Below are positions 25,244 to 33,156 of a stretch of DNA of 58,309 bases, piece after piece. How positions within the stretch are numbered: the stretch's first letter is position 1; each line of letters begins with the position of its first letter. Position numbers and translations under genes: made by a program. The notes beneath the pieces are model-generated. The model saw nothing but the letters and a program-made list of their open reading frames with translations, was not told the origin of the DNA and made no database searches. This DNA comes from JBBQER01 sp052148155 (lineage in GTDB: Bacteria > Actinomycetota > Acidimicrobiia > IMCC26256 > PALSA-610), in assembly GCA_052148155.1 (NCBI GenBank), contig JBKQIY010000116.1, positions 1-58,309 of the forward strand, read 5' to 3'.

Positions 25244-26356
25244 TCACCCTCTTTCGCTGATGGACATCGGAACACCTGCAGAGTTCGTGCCGGGTTCGGC
25301 ACGCGGCGGGGGACGACCGGCTGAGGAAGGGTTCTCGTGGACCTCGACCCGACCGGGGATGCGCACAATCATGCGGCAGCCGTGCGGTTCGCGGCGCTCG
25401 GCGCGGATTTCGCCGCCGTGCAACTCGACGATCCACCGCGCGATCGCCAAGCCCAGTCCTGCGCCGCCGTCGCGCGACGAGCGCGCCGAGTCGGCACGGT
25501 AGAACCGTTCGAACACGCGCGTCGCGTCGGCGTCGGGGATTCCCGGCCCTTCATCGATCACTTCAAGATGCGCTCCGTCAGCTGTGGCGATCGCGCGCAC
25601 GACCACACGACCGTCGTGCGGCGAATGCCGCACCGCGTTCTCGACGAGGTTGGCGACGACCTGATGGAGACGCTCAGCGTCGGCCTCGATGGAAAACGGC
25701 CCCGGCTCGATCTCAATCGACAACGACACCGGACCGGCATGGAGACGCGACTCCCGCAACGCGAGTTCGAGCATCGGCGCGATCTCGAAGTGCCGCCGGT
25801 CGAGCGCCAGCGTGCCCGATTCGAGACGCGACAGGTCGAGCAGCTGTTGGACGAGCCGACCAAGCCGTTCGACCTGCGAGAGCATCGTCGCGAACGTTTC
25901 CGGGTCGGGTGCGGCGACACCGTCGACAATGTTCTCGAGTACCGCCTGCAACACGGTGATGGGCGTGCGGAGCTCATGACTGACGTTCGCGACGAGGTCA
26001 CGCCGCATCCGGTCGGTTTCGGCCAATTCGGCCGCCATCTGGTTGAACGACCGGGCGAGAGTGCCGATCTCGTCGTGCGACACCGCGGTCACTCGTTGTG
26101 AGAAGTCGCCCCGCGCCATCGCTTCGGTCGCGGCGACCATCTCGCGTAGCGGTGAGGTCAGTCCGCGGGACAAGAACCACACGACCACCAGCGCGAGGAA
26201 CCCGGCGATCACTCCGCTCAACGACGGCCACATCCCGAGCCGTACTCCGACCCAGAACACGACCACCGTGACCGCGACCGCCGCGAGGATCACGACGCTC
26301 AACTTGAGTTTGAGTGTCGGCAGCGGATCGAGTGGCCGGTCGGGCGGTCGTTTCAT
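25244..26356 (-). CDS. Sensor histidine kinase
   Basis: This 370-residue membrane kinase has two transmembrane helices very close together (about residues 19-40 and 46-63), so there is almost no extracytoplasmic sensor. A HAMP domain (SRGLTSPLREMVAATEAM) follows, then HisKA with the phosphoacceptor His127 in NVSHELRTP, and a HATPase_c domain with NLVENAVRHS (N box), DEGPGIPDAD (G1) and GAGLGLAIARWIV (G2). A Pro-rich tail of about 30 residues ends the protein. The ATG overlaps the regulator stop by four bases (ATGA). It should phosphorylate the OmpR-type regulator encoded just upstream. Confidence 0.92.
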   Translation of the reverse strand: MKRPPDRPLDPLPTLKLKLSVVILAAVAVTVVVFWVGVRLGMWPSLSGVIAGFLALVVVWFLSRGLTSPLREMVAATEAMARGDFSQRVTAVSHDEIGTLARSFNQMAAELAETDRMRRDLVANVSHELRTPITVLQAVLENIVDGVAAPDPETFATMLSQVERLGRLVQQLLDLSRLESGTLALDRRHFEIAPMLELALRESRLHAGPVSLSIEIEPGPFSIEADAERLHQVVANLVENAVRHSPHDGRVVVRAIATADGAHLEVIDEGPGIPDADATRVFERFYRADSARSSRDGGAGLGLAIARWIVELHGGEIRAERREPHGCRMIVRIPGRVEVHENPSSAGRPPPRAEPGTNSAGVPMSISERG

Positions 26357-27081
26357 GCCGCACCTTCTTCGACCGCGTATCCGACGCCGTGCACCGTACG
26401 CACCACGTCCGAACCGAGCTTGCGGCGGATGGACCGGATGTGCGAATCCACAGTCCGTGCCCCCGAAGGCACCTCGTATCCCCACACCTTCACGAGCAAC
26501 TCTTCGCGACCGGCGACGCGACCGGGATGCGACGCCAAGTATTGCAACAGGTCGAACTCGATCGGCGTGAGATGCACGAGCTCACCGCGACGACGCACGC
26601 GACGAGAAACCGCGTCGAGCTCGATGACACCAATGCGCAACGATCGTTCATCGCCCACCACCGGTCGGTCGGCACGGCGAAGCAACGCGTGGATACGAGC
26701 GACAAGCTCCCGGGCGCTGAACGGCTTGGTCATGTAGTCGTCAGCCCCGACCGCGAGTCCGACGAGCAGGTCGGCCTCGTTGTCACGGGCCGTGAGCATG
26801 AGTACCGGCAGCGGACGCTCTCGTTGAATCTGTTTGCACACTTCGATTCCGTCGAGGCCGGGCAGCATCAAGTCGAGCACGACGAGATCAGGGCGGTAGC
26901 GCTCGCACAACTCCACGCCGCCGGGACCGTCGGCGGCGATCTCGACGTCGTAGCCCTCGCTGCGCAACCGTGTGGCAATCGCGGCTGCGATCGAGCCTTC
27001 GTCCTCGATCACCGCGATCCGCCGTCCGGCGGCCGGAACGGCCGTGGGCTGGATCGGCGCAGCCGGCGACGAGTGACTCAC
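26353..27081 (-). CDS. OmpR-family response regulator
   Basis: This 242-residue protein has a receiver domain (RRIAVIEDEGSIAAAI; phosphorylation site Asp70 in LVVLDLMLPGLDG; Lys119 in YMTKPFSARELVARI) and a C-terminal winged-helix DNA-binding domain (HLTPIEFDLLQYLASHPGRV; ARTVDSHIRSIRRKLG; VRTVHGVGYAVEE). The GTG at 27081 is preferred because TATCCT (27094-27089) lies seven bases upstream; an in-frame ATG at 27120 would add 13 non-conserved residues. It is first in the operon with the kinase and ribB. Direct repeats and a palindrome at 27141-27179 suggest autoregulation. Confidence 0.92.
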   Translation of the reverse strand: MSHSSPAAPIQPTAVPAAGRRIAVIEDEGSIAAAIATRLRSEGYDVEIAADGPGGVELCERYRPDLVVLDLMLPGLDGIEVCKQIQRERPLPVLMLTARDNEADLLVGLAVGADDYMTKPFSARELVARIHALLRRADRPVVGDERSLRIGVIELDAVSRRVRRRGELVHLTPIEFDLLQYLASHPGRVAGREELLVKVWGYEVPSGARTVDSHIRSIRRKLGSDVVRTVHGVGYAVEEGAA

Positions 27082-27140
27082 ACACTCGAGGATAAAGACC
27101 AAGCGTGGAGGAGTCGGCATAGGCCTGTGGAGAAATGGTG

Positions 27141-27179
27141 CAGATGGAAGCAGATGGAAGTTGCCCCTGGTGACCAGGG
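27141..27179 (-). promoter_or_regulatory. Tandem direct repeat and palindrome upstream of the response regulator
   Basis: CAGATGGAAG occurs twice in direct tandem (27141-27150, 27151-27160), followed by the perfect palindrome CCCTGGT-G-ACCAGGG (27165-27179). They lie about 50-90 bases upstream of the -10 proposed for the regulator gene, where OmpR-family regulators often bind tandem repeats. Confidence 0.45.
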
Positions 27180-27181
27180 AG

Positions 27182-27666
27182 GATGCTGAGGGCTCTCAGC
27201 GACTCCTGTGAGGCTCCGAGGGGCCGATGTCAAGCTTCTTCCGCACGATTCCGAGCCGCGGCGACCGCCGTCCTCCTTGACGGGGGCGACCGGCGGCGCG
27301 GCGGGCATTCGCCGCCAACGAACGGCTGGTGGACACCGGCCAGCTGGCAACGGTCCCCGCAGACGGCGAAAGTCCAACCCGAACTTCGCGTCGACCGCCG
27401 ACGCCACCGGCCACAGACTCGATGACGAGTTCGTGACGGTCGACGGCCGAATATCGAGGATCGCCATGCCTTCACCGGCCGGCGCGACCTCGTGATCGCC
27501 CTGACTACCAAGACCACCTGACTGACCAAGTCCAACCGAGCGACGAGCATCGGGCGTTGCCCGTCGACGGCGTCGCGTTCGAAGCTCGGCCGTACGCCTT
27601 CGTGGGGTCCGTCAACAGGTCGACGCCGACGACCGCGCGTCGGGCGGTCTCGTCACGGCCCGCAGC
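27182..27666. other. Non-coding interval, little recognised
   Basis: No convincing gene was seen between the regulator upstream region and the LLM gene. A small perfect hairpin GCTGAG-GGCT-CTCAGC lies at 27185-27200. Short frames on both strands have the composition of shadow frames. Confidence 0.5.
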
Positions 27667-27679
27667 TAGGTTTGGAGTC

Positions 27680-28633
27680 GTGGATATCTCCTGCGCTTTC
27701 GCGACGTCTATGGACACGCCCGAACAGGTCGCGCTGGCCGAACAGTTGGGCTATCGGCGCGCGTGGCTGTATGACTCCCCGGCGCTGTATCCCGAGGTGT
27801 TCATGACGCTGGCGCGTTGCGCGGAACGGACCAGCCGCATCGGGCTCGGCCCGGGCGTGCTCATTCCGAGCCTTCGGCATCCGATGACTGCCGCGGCGTC
27901 GATCGCAGGACTTGAGGCGCTCGCCCCTGGACGCGTCGTCGTGGGGGTCGGCTCCGGATTTACGGGTCGTCACGCGCTCGGTCAACGACCGCTGCCCTGG
28001 GCTCGCGTGGCGGAATACGTGCGGACGGTTCAGGCATTGCTGCGCGGCGAGCAGACGGAATGGGACGGTGCGGTCATCCAGATGTTGCATCCGGAAGGCT
28101 TCGGTGCGTCCCGTCCGGTGAACGTCGGCTGGGTCGTCGGGGTCCAGGGACCGAAAGGCCAAGCCGTCGCGCACGAGGTCGGCGATGGCGCGTTCTCCCT
28201 GTTTGCCGTCGATGGATTCGACTGGATGGTGCAACTCGCGTTCGGCACGGTGCTCGACGACGATGAGGACGCGGGAAGCGAACGCGCCATCGCGTCAGCC
28301 GGTCCGGCAGTCGCGGTGCTGCTGCACGGCTCCTACGAGCAGGGTGCGCCGTTGGATCCGACGTGGGCGGCAAGCGTCGACGCGATCGATGTACGCATAC
28401 GCCACCTCGCGATCCACGACCGTCATCTCGTCGCGGTGACTGAACGTGACCGGCCCTACATCACCGGGGATCTCATTCGCGCCTTCACCTATACCGGAAC
28501 GGCCGCCCAGATCGGCGAAAAGCTCACAGCCGCGGCCGCTTCGGGTGTCACCGAACTCGCGTTTCAGCCTGCGGGTCCCGACATTCCAAAAGAGCTGCAA
28601 GCATTCGCGCAGGCCGCGGGCCTCGAGTCGTAA
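27680..28633 (+). CDS. LLM class F420-dependent oxidoreductase
   Basis: This 317-residue LLM-superfamily protein has SMDTPEQVALAEQLGYRRAWLYDSPALYPEVF, RIGLGPGVLIPSLRHPM, LAPGRVVVGVGSGFTGRHALGQ and the C-terminal TYTGTAAQIGEKLTAAAASGVTELAF, a pattern of F420-dependent members close to the glucose-6-phosphate dehydrogenase/MER branch. The GTG at 27680 begins the first strand, with TAGGTT at 27667-27672 seven bases upstream. The phosphotransferase gene starts two bases after its stop, so the two are in one operon with the DUF6285 gene. The enzyme may act on the same acyl-CoA-like substrate as its neighbours; that is inference. Confidence 0.87.
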   Translation: MDISCAFATSMDTPEQVALAEQLGYRRAWLYDSPALYPEVFMTLARCAERTSRIGLGPGVLIPSLRHPMTAAASIAGLEALAPGRVVVGVGSGFTGRHALGQRPLPWARVAEYVRTVQALLRGEQTEWDGAVIQMLHPEGFGASRPVNVGWVVGVQGPKGQAVAHEVGDGAFSLFAVDGFDWMVQLAFGTVLDDDEDAGSERAIASAGPAVAVLLHGSYEQGAPLDPTWAASVDAIDVRIRHLAIHDRHLVAVTERDRPYITGDLIRAFTYTGTAAQIGEKLTAAAASGVTELAFQPAGPDIPKELQAFAQAAGLES

Positions 28634-28635
28634 GA

Positions 28636-29634
28636 ATGAACGAGGGTCGCGGCGCTCCCGATCCCGTTGCCCTGGCCGCCGTGATCGAACGCTTCGTCGG
28701 CGAAACTGTCCATGTGCACAACTTGCGCCGCTGCTCAGGCGGCGCATCGCGAGAAACCTGGGCGCTCGACGCGATCGGAACGAGCGGTCGGGTGCACCCC
28801 CTCGTGCTCCGGCGCGACCCGGCCGGGCAGGCAAACGCCGACAGCCGGGCGACGGAATACGCGGTGCTCGCCGCAGCCGCACGCGGTGGCGTGCCGGTTC
28901 CCCGAGTCCGCTCGCTGCTCGGCGCCGAAGACCATCTCGGTGCCGGCTTCGTCATGGACCGTGTCGAAGGCGAGACGATTCCGCGGCGGATTCTGCGAGA
29001 CGCAGAGTTCGCGACGGCGCGCTCGCAGCTCACCACCCAAGCGGGCACGATTGCGGCGCGCATCCACACTGTCGACCGCGACACCCTCCCGACTTTGGCG
29101 GTCATGGGCGCCCGAACCCAGATCGACCAGCAGCGCGCCTACCTCGACACCTTCGACGAGCCTCACCCCGCGCTCGAACTCGGGTTGCGTTGGCTCGACG
29201 AGCATGAGCCAGCGGCCGGTGCACCGCCCGCACTCGTCCACGGCGACTTTCGCAACGGCAACTTCATCGTCGACGCCGACGGGATCCGCGCCGTGTTGGA
29301 CTGGGAGTTGGCCCACCTCGGCGACCCGATCGAAGATCTCGGCTGGCTGTGCGTGAAGTCGTGGCGTTTCGGACAGGCCGACAACATCGTCGGCGGCTTT
29401 GGCTCGCTCGACCAGCTCCTCGGCGCCTACTCGGCCGGCGGCGGCGCCGACGTCGACGAAGACGCCGTCCGGTTCTGGGTGGTGCTCGGGACCGTCAAGT
29501 GGGGTGTGATCTGTGCCGGTCAGACGCTGCTGCACGTCAACGGCATCGTGCGATCGGTCGAACTCGCTGCGCTCGGCCGGCGTGTCGCCGAGATGGAATG
29601 GGACCTGCTCGATCTGCTCGACGGAGGCTGGTGA
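28636..29634 (+). CDS. Aminoglycoside-phosphotransferase-fold kinase
   Basis: This 332-residue kinase has the APH/choline-kinase fold. The Brenner motif HGDFRNGN lies at residues 202-209 (catalytic Asp204, Asn207/209) and the metal-binding Asp222 in DWE. The sequence is closer to the kinase domains associated with acyl-CoA dehydrogenases (ACAD10/11-like) than to antibiotic-resistance enzymes; those phosphorylate 4-hydroxyacyl-CoA in beta-oxidation of hydroxy acids. The substrate here is inferred only. It follows the LLM gene by two bases, and its stop overlaps the start of the DUF6285 gene by one base (TGATG). Confidence 0.87.
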   Translation: MNEGRGAPDPVALAAVIERFVGETVHVHNLRRCSGGASRETWALDAIGTSGRVHPLVLRRDPAGQANADSRATEYAVLAAAARGGVPVPRVRSLLGAEDHLGAGFVMDRVEGETIPRRILRDAEFATARSQLTTQAGTIAARIHTVDRDTLPTLAVMGARTQIDQQRAYLDTFDEPHPALELGLRWLDEHEPAAGAPPALVHGDFRNGNFIVDADGIRAVLDWELAHLGDPIEDLGWLCVKSWRFGQADNIVGGFGSLDQLLGAYSAGGGADVDEDAVRFWVVLGTVKWGVICAGQTLLHVNGIVRSVELAALGRRVAEMEWDLLDLLDGGW

Positions 29635-30011
29635 TGACCCAGGACCGACCGACTGCAAGCGAACTCGTCACCGCTGTGCGCGAGTTCCTCGAACACGACG
29701 TCCTGGCCGCGACCGACGGCCGGGTGCAGTTCCACACGCGTGTCGCCGTGAACGTCCTCAACATCGTGGCGCGAGAACTCGATCAGGCCGAAGCCCTCGC
29801 CGCCCTTGAACGGCGCCGAGCTGCGTCTGTGCTCGGCCACGACGGTGACGTGCGCGCCCTCGAAGGTGAACTCGCGACCGCGATCCGAAATGGCACACTC
29901 GACGACCGACTCGCCGAGGTGCGCGAGCACGTGCGGGCCACCGTTCGGGAGAAGCTCCTCGTCGCCAATCCCGGCTATCTCCCCGACCGTTCGGCCCCGC
30001 GTCGCGGCTGA
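29634..30011 (+). CDS. DUF6285-like protein
   Basis: This 125-residue, largely helical protein matches the DUF6285 type as remembered: PTASELVTAVREFLEHDVL, FHTRVAVNVLNIVARELDQ and VREHVRATVREKLLVANPGYL. Members are usually encoded next to an APH-fold kinase and an acyl-CoA dehydrogenase, and their role is unknown. It lacks membrane segments and catalytic motifs, so a small accessory or regulatory subunit is plausible. The ATG at 29634 overlaps the kinase stop (TGATG), which indicates translational coupling. Confidence 0.75.
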   Translation: MTQDRPTASELVTAVREFLEHDVLAATDGRVQFHTRVAVNVLNIVARELDQAEALAALERRRAASVLGHDGDVRALEGELATAIRNGTLDDRLAEVREHVRATVREKLLVANPGYLPDRSAPRRG

Positions 30012-30098
30012 CACGGACCAACCTTGGACCTTGGAACGGCCGTGCCTGTCGCCGACCGCTGTCCGGACCGAAAGATCTGCGCCTAGGGTCCCCAACGT

Positions 30099-30881
30099 AT
30101 GCGGATCGCCACCTGGAACGTCAACTCGCTGAAGGCCAGACTCCCCCGAGTCGAGGAGTTTCTCGGATACGCCGATGTCGACGTGCTGTGTCTCCAAGAG
30201 ACGAAGCTGTCCGACAAGAGCTTCCCCGCACTCACGTTCTCCGGCCTCGGCTACGAGTCGGTACATAACGGGCAAGGCCAATGGAACGGCGTCGCGATCC
30301 TGTCCCGGGTCGGGATCGCGAACGTCACCAACGGCTTCGACGACGCGCATGTCGATCCCTACGAAGGCGACGCTCGCATCGTCGCGGCCGACTGCGGGGG
30401 TGTGCGCCTGGTGAGTGTGTACGTGCCGAACGGTCGGGAGGTCGGCTCTGACTTCTACGACCGCAAGCTGCTATGGCTCCAATCTCTTCACGACTGGCTC
30501 GCAGCGACCCGCACACCCGACGATCCCCTTGTCGTACTCGGCGACTTCAACGTTGCGCCCGAAGACCGAGACGTGTGGGATCCGAAGAAGTTCGTTGGCG
30601 CGACCCACGTGACCCCAGCCGAGCGGGACGCGGTCGTGCAGCTCGAGAAATGGGGGTTGGAAGATCTGTTCCGCCGCGTCTACCCGAACGCTGATCGCCT
30701 CTACAGCTACTGGGACTACCGCGCCGGCGACTTCCACCAGCATCGAGGCATGCGCATCGACCTCGCGCTCGGCACCGGCCCGGTGGCGGCGCGCGTCACG
30801 TGGGCGGTGATCGACCGCAACGCCCGCAAGGGCACCGGCCCCTCCGACCATGCACCGGTGATCATCGACCTCGCCGACTAG
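30099..30881 (+). CDS. xthA: Exodeoxyribonuclease III
   Basis: This 260-residue Mg-dependent nuclease cuts 5' to abasic sites and removes 3' blocking groups in base-excision repair. It has the family start MRIATWNVNSLKARL, metal ligand Glu34 in LQETKL, YVPNGREVGSDFYDRKLLWL, GDFNVAPEDRDVWDP and the C-terminal SDHAPVIIDL with the catalytic Asp-His pair. Length matches XthA. TAGGGT at 30084-30089 lies nine bases before the ATG. It converges on the YCII gene across a hairpin at 30907-30931. Confidence 0.94.
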   Translation: MRIATWNVNSLKARLPRVEEFLGYADVDVLCLQETKLSDKSFPALTFSGLGYESVHNGQGQWNGVAILSRVGIANVTNGFDDAHVDPYEGDARIVAADCGGVRLVSVYVPNGREVGSDFYDRKLLWLQSLHDWLAATRTPDDPLVVLGDFNVAPEDRDVWDPKKFVGATHVTPAERDAVVQLEKWGLEDLFRRVYPNADRLYSYWDYRAGDFHQHRGMRIDLALGTGPVAARVTWAVIDRNARKGTGPSDHAPVIIDLAD

Positions 30882-30906
30882 ACGCGTCATTCCCGGCGTT
30901 GTTGCG

Positions 30907-30931
30907 CGGCGTTGCCGACCGTGCAACGCCG
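30907..30931. terminator. Hairpin between convergent genes
   Basis: GGCGTTGC (30908-30915) and GCAACGCC (30923-30930) form a perfect eight-base stem, nine with the outer C-G pair, and a seven-base loop. It lies 26 bases after the xthA stop and before the end of the convergent YCII gene. No clear U-tract follows, so termination is likely but unproven. Confidence 0.45.
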
Positions 30932-31014
30932 TCTACGACGGCTCAACGCAGATCGGTACCCAGGTCGGCTCAAGACCCTTGGGATGAACTCGCGCAGCTC
31001 GACGTCGTCGGCGG

Positions 31015-31419
31015 TCACTGGGTGACGGTAGGCGGCGCGGCCAGGAAGGGTCGGACCTCCAGCCACTCGTGGATCGGTTCACCGCCGGCTCCGGGTGCTG
31101 CCGACAGCTCACCGGCGAGCTCGATCGCTCGCTCGTACCTGTCGACGTCGATCACCATCCATCCCGCGATCAAGTCTTTCGTCTCAGCGAACGGGCCGTC
31201 GGTCACCGGCGGGCGCCCGTCGCCGTCATAGCGGACCCATACGCCGTCGGGGGACAGCGCCTGCCCGTCAATGAACTCGCCGCTGCCTTCGAGAGCTGCG
31301 AAGTCGTTCATGAACCGGATGTGTGCCTCGACCTCGTCAGGCTTCCACTGGTCCATCGGGACATCGTTCACAGGTGCCGGCGCCCCTCGGTAATGCTTGA
31401 GCAACACGTACTTGGCCAT
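31015..31419 (-). CDS. YCII-related (DGPF domain) protein
   Basis: This 134-residue protein has the YCII-related fold: AKYVLLKHYRGAP at the start, FIDGQALSPDGVWVRY, the hallmark DGPFAETKDLIAGWMVIDV and a C-terminal EWLEVRPF. Such proteins are often encoded beside ECF sigma factors or act as small enzymes of unknown substrate; no sigma factor is adjacent here. The ATG at 31419 is chosen because AGGAG lies six to seven bases upstream; the open frame extends further to 31635 but overlaps the next gene and is not conserved. Confidence 0.88.
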   Translation of the reverse strand: MAKYVLLKHYRGAPAPVNDVPMDQWKPDEVEAHIRFMNDFAALEGSGEFIDGQALSPDGVWVRYDGDGRPPVTDGPFAETKDLIAGWMVIDVDRYERAIELAGELSAAPGAGGEPIHEWLEVRPFLAAPPTVTQ

Positions 31420-31534
31420 GGTGTTCTCCTTTGGTGCCGGCCGGGGTGCACCCTGGGACGGAGCAAACTCCGAATCTTCGACAGTCGGCGACGTCTCACG
31501 AAAGGTCGAGGAGCCACAGCGTGTGGCCGAACGG

Positions 31535-32632
31535 TTAGAGGAGGGCGTCGTGGGCGAACTCGAGCGCGCGGCGGCCCAGCGCGGGAACGCCCCGCTCGAG
31601 CGACGCGAAGTAGGCATCATCACTGGTGCCCGCACGGAAGCGGGCGAACGACCCTTCCATCACACATGCGAGCTTGAACAGGCCGAGCACGCAGTAGTAG
31701 TTCACGTGCTCGAGATCGCGTTCGGTGTCTTTTGTGTAGCGCTCCAACAGTTCGTGTCGCGTCGGCAGGTCGGGACGGCCGGCGAACGGTGAAACACCCT
31801 GAAGCGACGCCGCGTCGCTCGCCTGTGCCCACAACCCGACCAGCCAACCGAGATCGACGAGCGGATCGCCGATCGTTGACTGCTCCCAATCAACCACCGC
31901 GACCAGCTCAACCGGCAGATCGGGCGCGAGCATGACGTTGTCGAGTTTGTAGTCGCCGTGGATGACGCCAGGCTTTTGTGCGGGAGGCACCCGGGCAACG
32001 AGCCATGCGGCTGCCTCGTCGACCTCGGGGAGCTCACGGGTTTTGTAGCGCTCCAGTTGGCCCAGCCAACGCGGCACCTGACGTTCGAGGTAACCGTCGG
32101 GCCTCCCGAAGCCCTCGAGTCCGCCGGCACGCCAATCGAATCGGTGGATCCCGGCGAGCGCGTCGACCAACGCGAACGCGCAGGCCCGCGCCGCGTCCGG
32201 ATCGGCGGCCAGCGCAGGCGCTAGCGACTCGCGTACGACGACGCCTTCAACAAAGTGCATCAAGTAAAACGGCGCGCCGATCACGTCGACATCGGTACAA
32301 CACGCAATCGGTACCGGGACCGGAACCGGTGAGCGACCGTGCCAGCCGGCCGGATCCTGCAACGCCTGCAAGACACGAAACTCGCGTGCCATGTCGTGCG
32401 CGGTCGGTGACAGCGGCGTTCGAGGCGGTCGCCGCAGTACGGCAACGAGGTCGCCCCGCTCGACCCGGAACACTTCGTTCGAATGTCCGGTCGTGATGCG
32501 CGTCATCGACAACGGTGCGCCGGGCGCGAGTCCCTCAGCATCCATCCATGCAGCGACCCGAGCTTCGTCAACCAATGCGGTGCGCACCGTCGCAGTCTGC
32601 CCACCTTGAGGCTGTCCTGTCATCCAAGACAT
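31535..32632 (-). CDS. APH-fold phosphotransferase (ACAD10/11-like kinase)
   Basis: This 365-residue kinase has a clear APH fold: GHSNEVFRVERGDLVAVLRRPP near residue 50, FYLMHFVEGVVVRE, the catalytic motif HGDYKLDN (225-232, Asp227) and metal-binding Asp248 in VVDWEQSTIGDPLVDLGWL. It resembles the kinase domain of human ACAD10/11, as does the kinase at 28636, but the two are clearly different. No acyl-CoA dehydrogenase is adjacent. The ATG at 32632 was kept; a second ATG at 32623 is equally possible. No clear promoter element was seen. Confidence 0.88.
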   Translation of the reverse strand: MSWMTGQPQGGQTATVRTALVDEARVAAWMDAEGLAPGAPLSMTRITTGHSNEVFRVERGDLVAVLRRPPRTPLSPTAHDMAREFRVLQALQDPAGWHGRSPVPVPVPIACCTDVDVIGAPFYLMHFVEGVVVRESLAPALAADPDAARACAFALVDALAGIHRFDWRAGGLEGFGRPDGYLERQVPRWLGQLERYKTRELPEVDEAAAWLVARVPPAQKPGVIHGDYKLDNVMLAPDLPVELVAVVDWEQSTIGDPLVDLGWLVGLWAQASDAASLQGVSPFAGRPDLPTRHELLERYTKDTERDLEHVNYYCVLGLFKLACVMEGSFARFRAGTSDDAYFASLERGVPALGRRALEFAHDALL

Positions 32633-32701
32633 GTTCCCGCTGCGAACAAGCAGCGGTCAGCAAAACGATCGGGACACCGATCGAAACCAAGGGGAGAACT
32701 C

Positions 32702-33100
32702 ATGTCGCTCGTTCGCTTGCTTCCGGCCTGGTTGCATGCCGTCGCCGACTACGCCGTCGGCCTGTCGCTCATCGTCGTCGCAGTCGCGGCTGGCGGCTCC
32801 GGTAAGGCAGTCGCCGCCGGAGTCGTCATCGGCGCGGTCGTGCTGATTGTCAGCATGCTCACCAAGTACCCGCTCGGCGTGGCCAAGGTGCTGCCGTTCA
32901 CCGTGCACTCGGCCGGCGACTATCTCGCCGCCGCGCTGCTCATCGTGTCGCCGTTCGCGTTGGGTTTCCACAACACTGCCACGGGCCTGACCGCGTTCTA
33001 CATCGTCGCCGGCGTGGCCGTGCTCGCAGTCAGCCTGATCACCAACTATCAGTACAACGACAAGCGCGAGTGGAGCCCGTCACGGGCCGTCACCGCCTGA
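32702..33100 (+). CDS. SPW-repeat-like membrane protein
   Basis: This 132-residue protein has four transmembrane helices arranged as an internal duplication: PAWLHAVADYAVGLSLIVVA near residue 8 and PFTVHSAGDYLAAALLIVSP near residue 65 are the two copies of a short repeat resembling the SPW family. The function is unknown. The ATG at 32702 is supported by GGGGAG just upstream; the frame is open further upstream without homology. It is followed by a strong hairpin at 33120-33141. Confidence 0.75.
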   Translation: MSLVRLLPAWLHAVADYAVGLSLIVVAVAAGGSGKAVAAGVVIGAVVLIVSMLTKYPLGVAKVLPFTVHSAGDYLAAALLIVSPFALGFHNTATGLTAFYIVAGVAVLAVSLITNYQYNDKREWSPSRAVTA

Positions 33101-33119
33101 CGACCTCTGCGTCCGACAT

Positions 33120-33141
33120 GGCCCGGCCTCGATGCCGGGCC
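33120..33141. terminator. Bidirectional terminator-like hairpin
   Basis: GGCCCGGC (33120-33127) and GCCGGGCC (33134-33141) form a perfect eight-base GC stem with a six-base loop, followed by TTGTCGCGTTT. It sits between convergent stops at 33100 and 33157 and could end transcription in both directions. Confidence 0.6.
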
Positions 33142-33156
33142 TTGTCGCGTTTGCCC

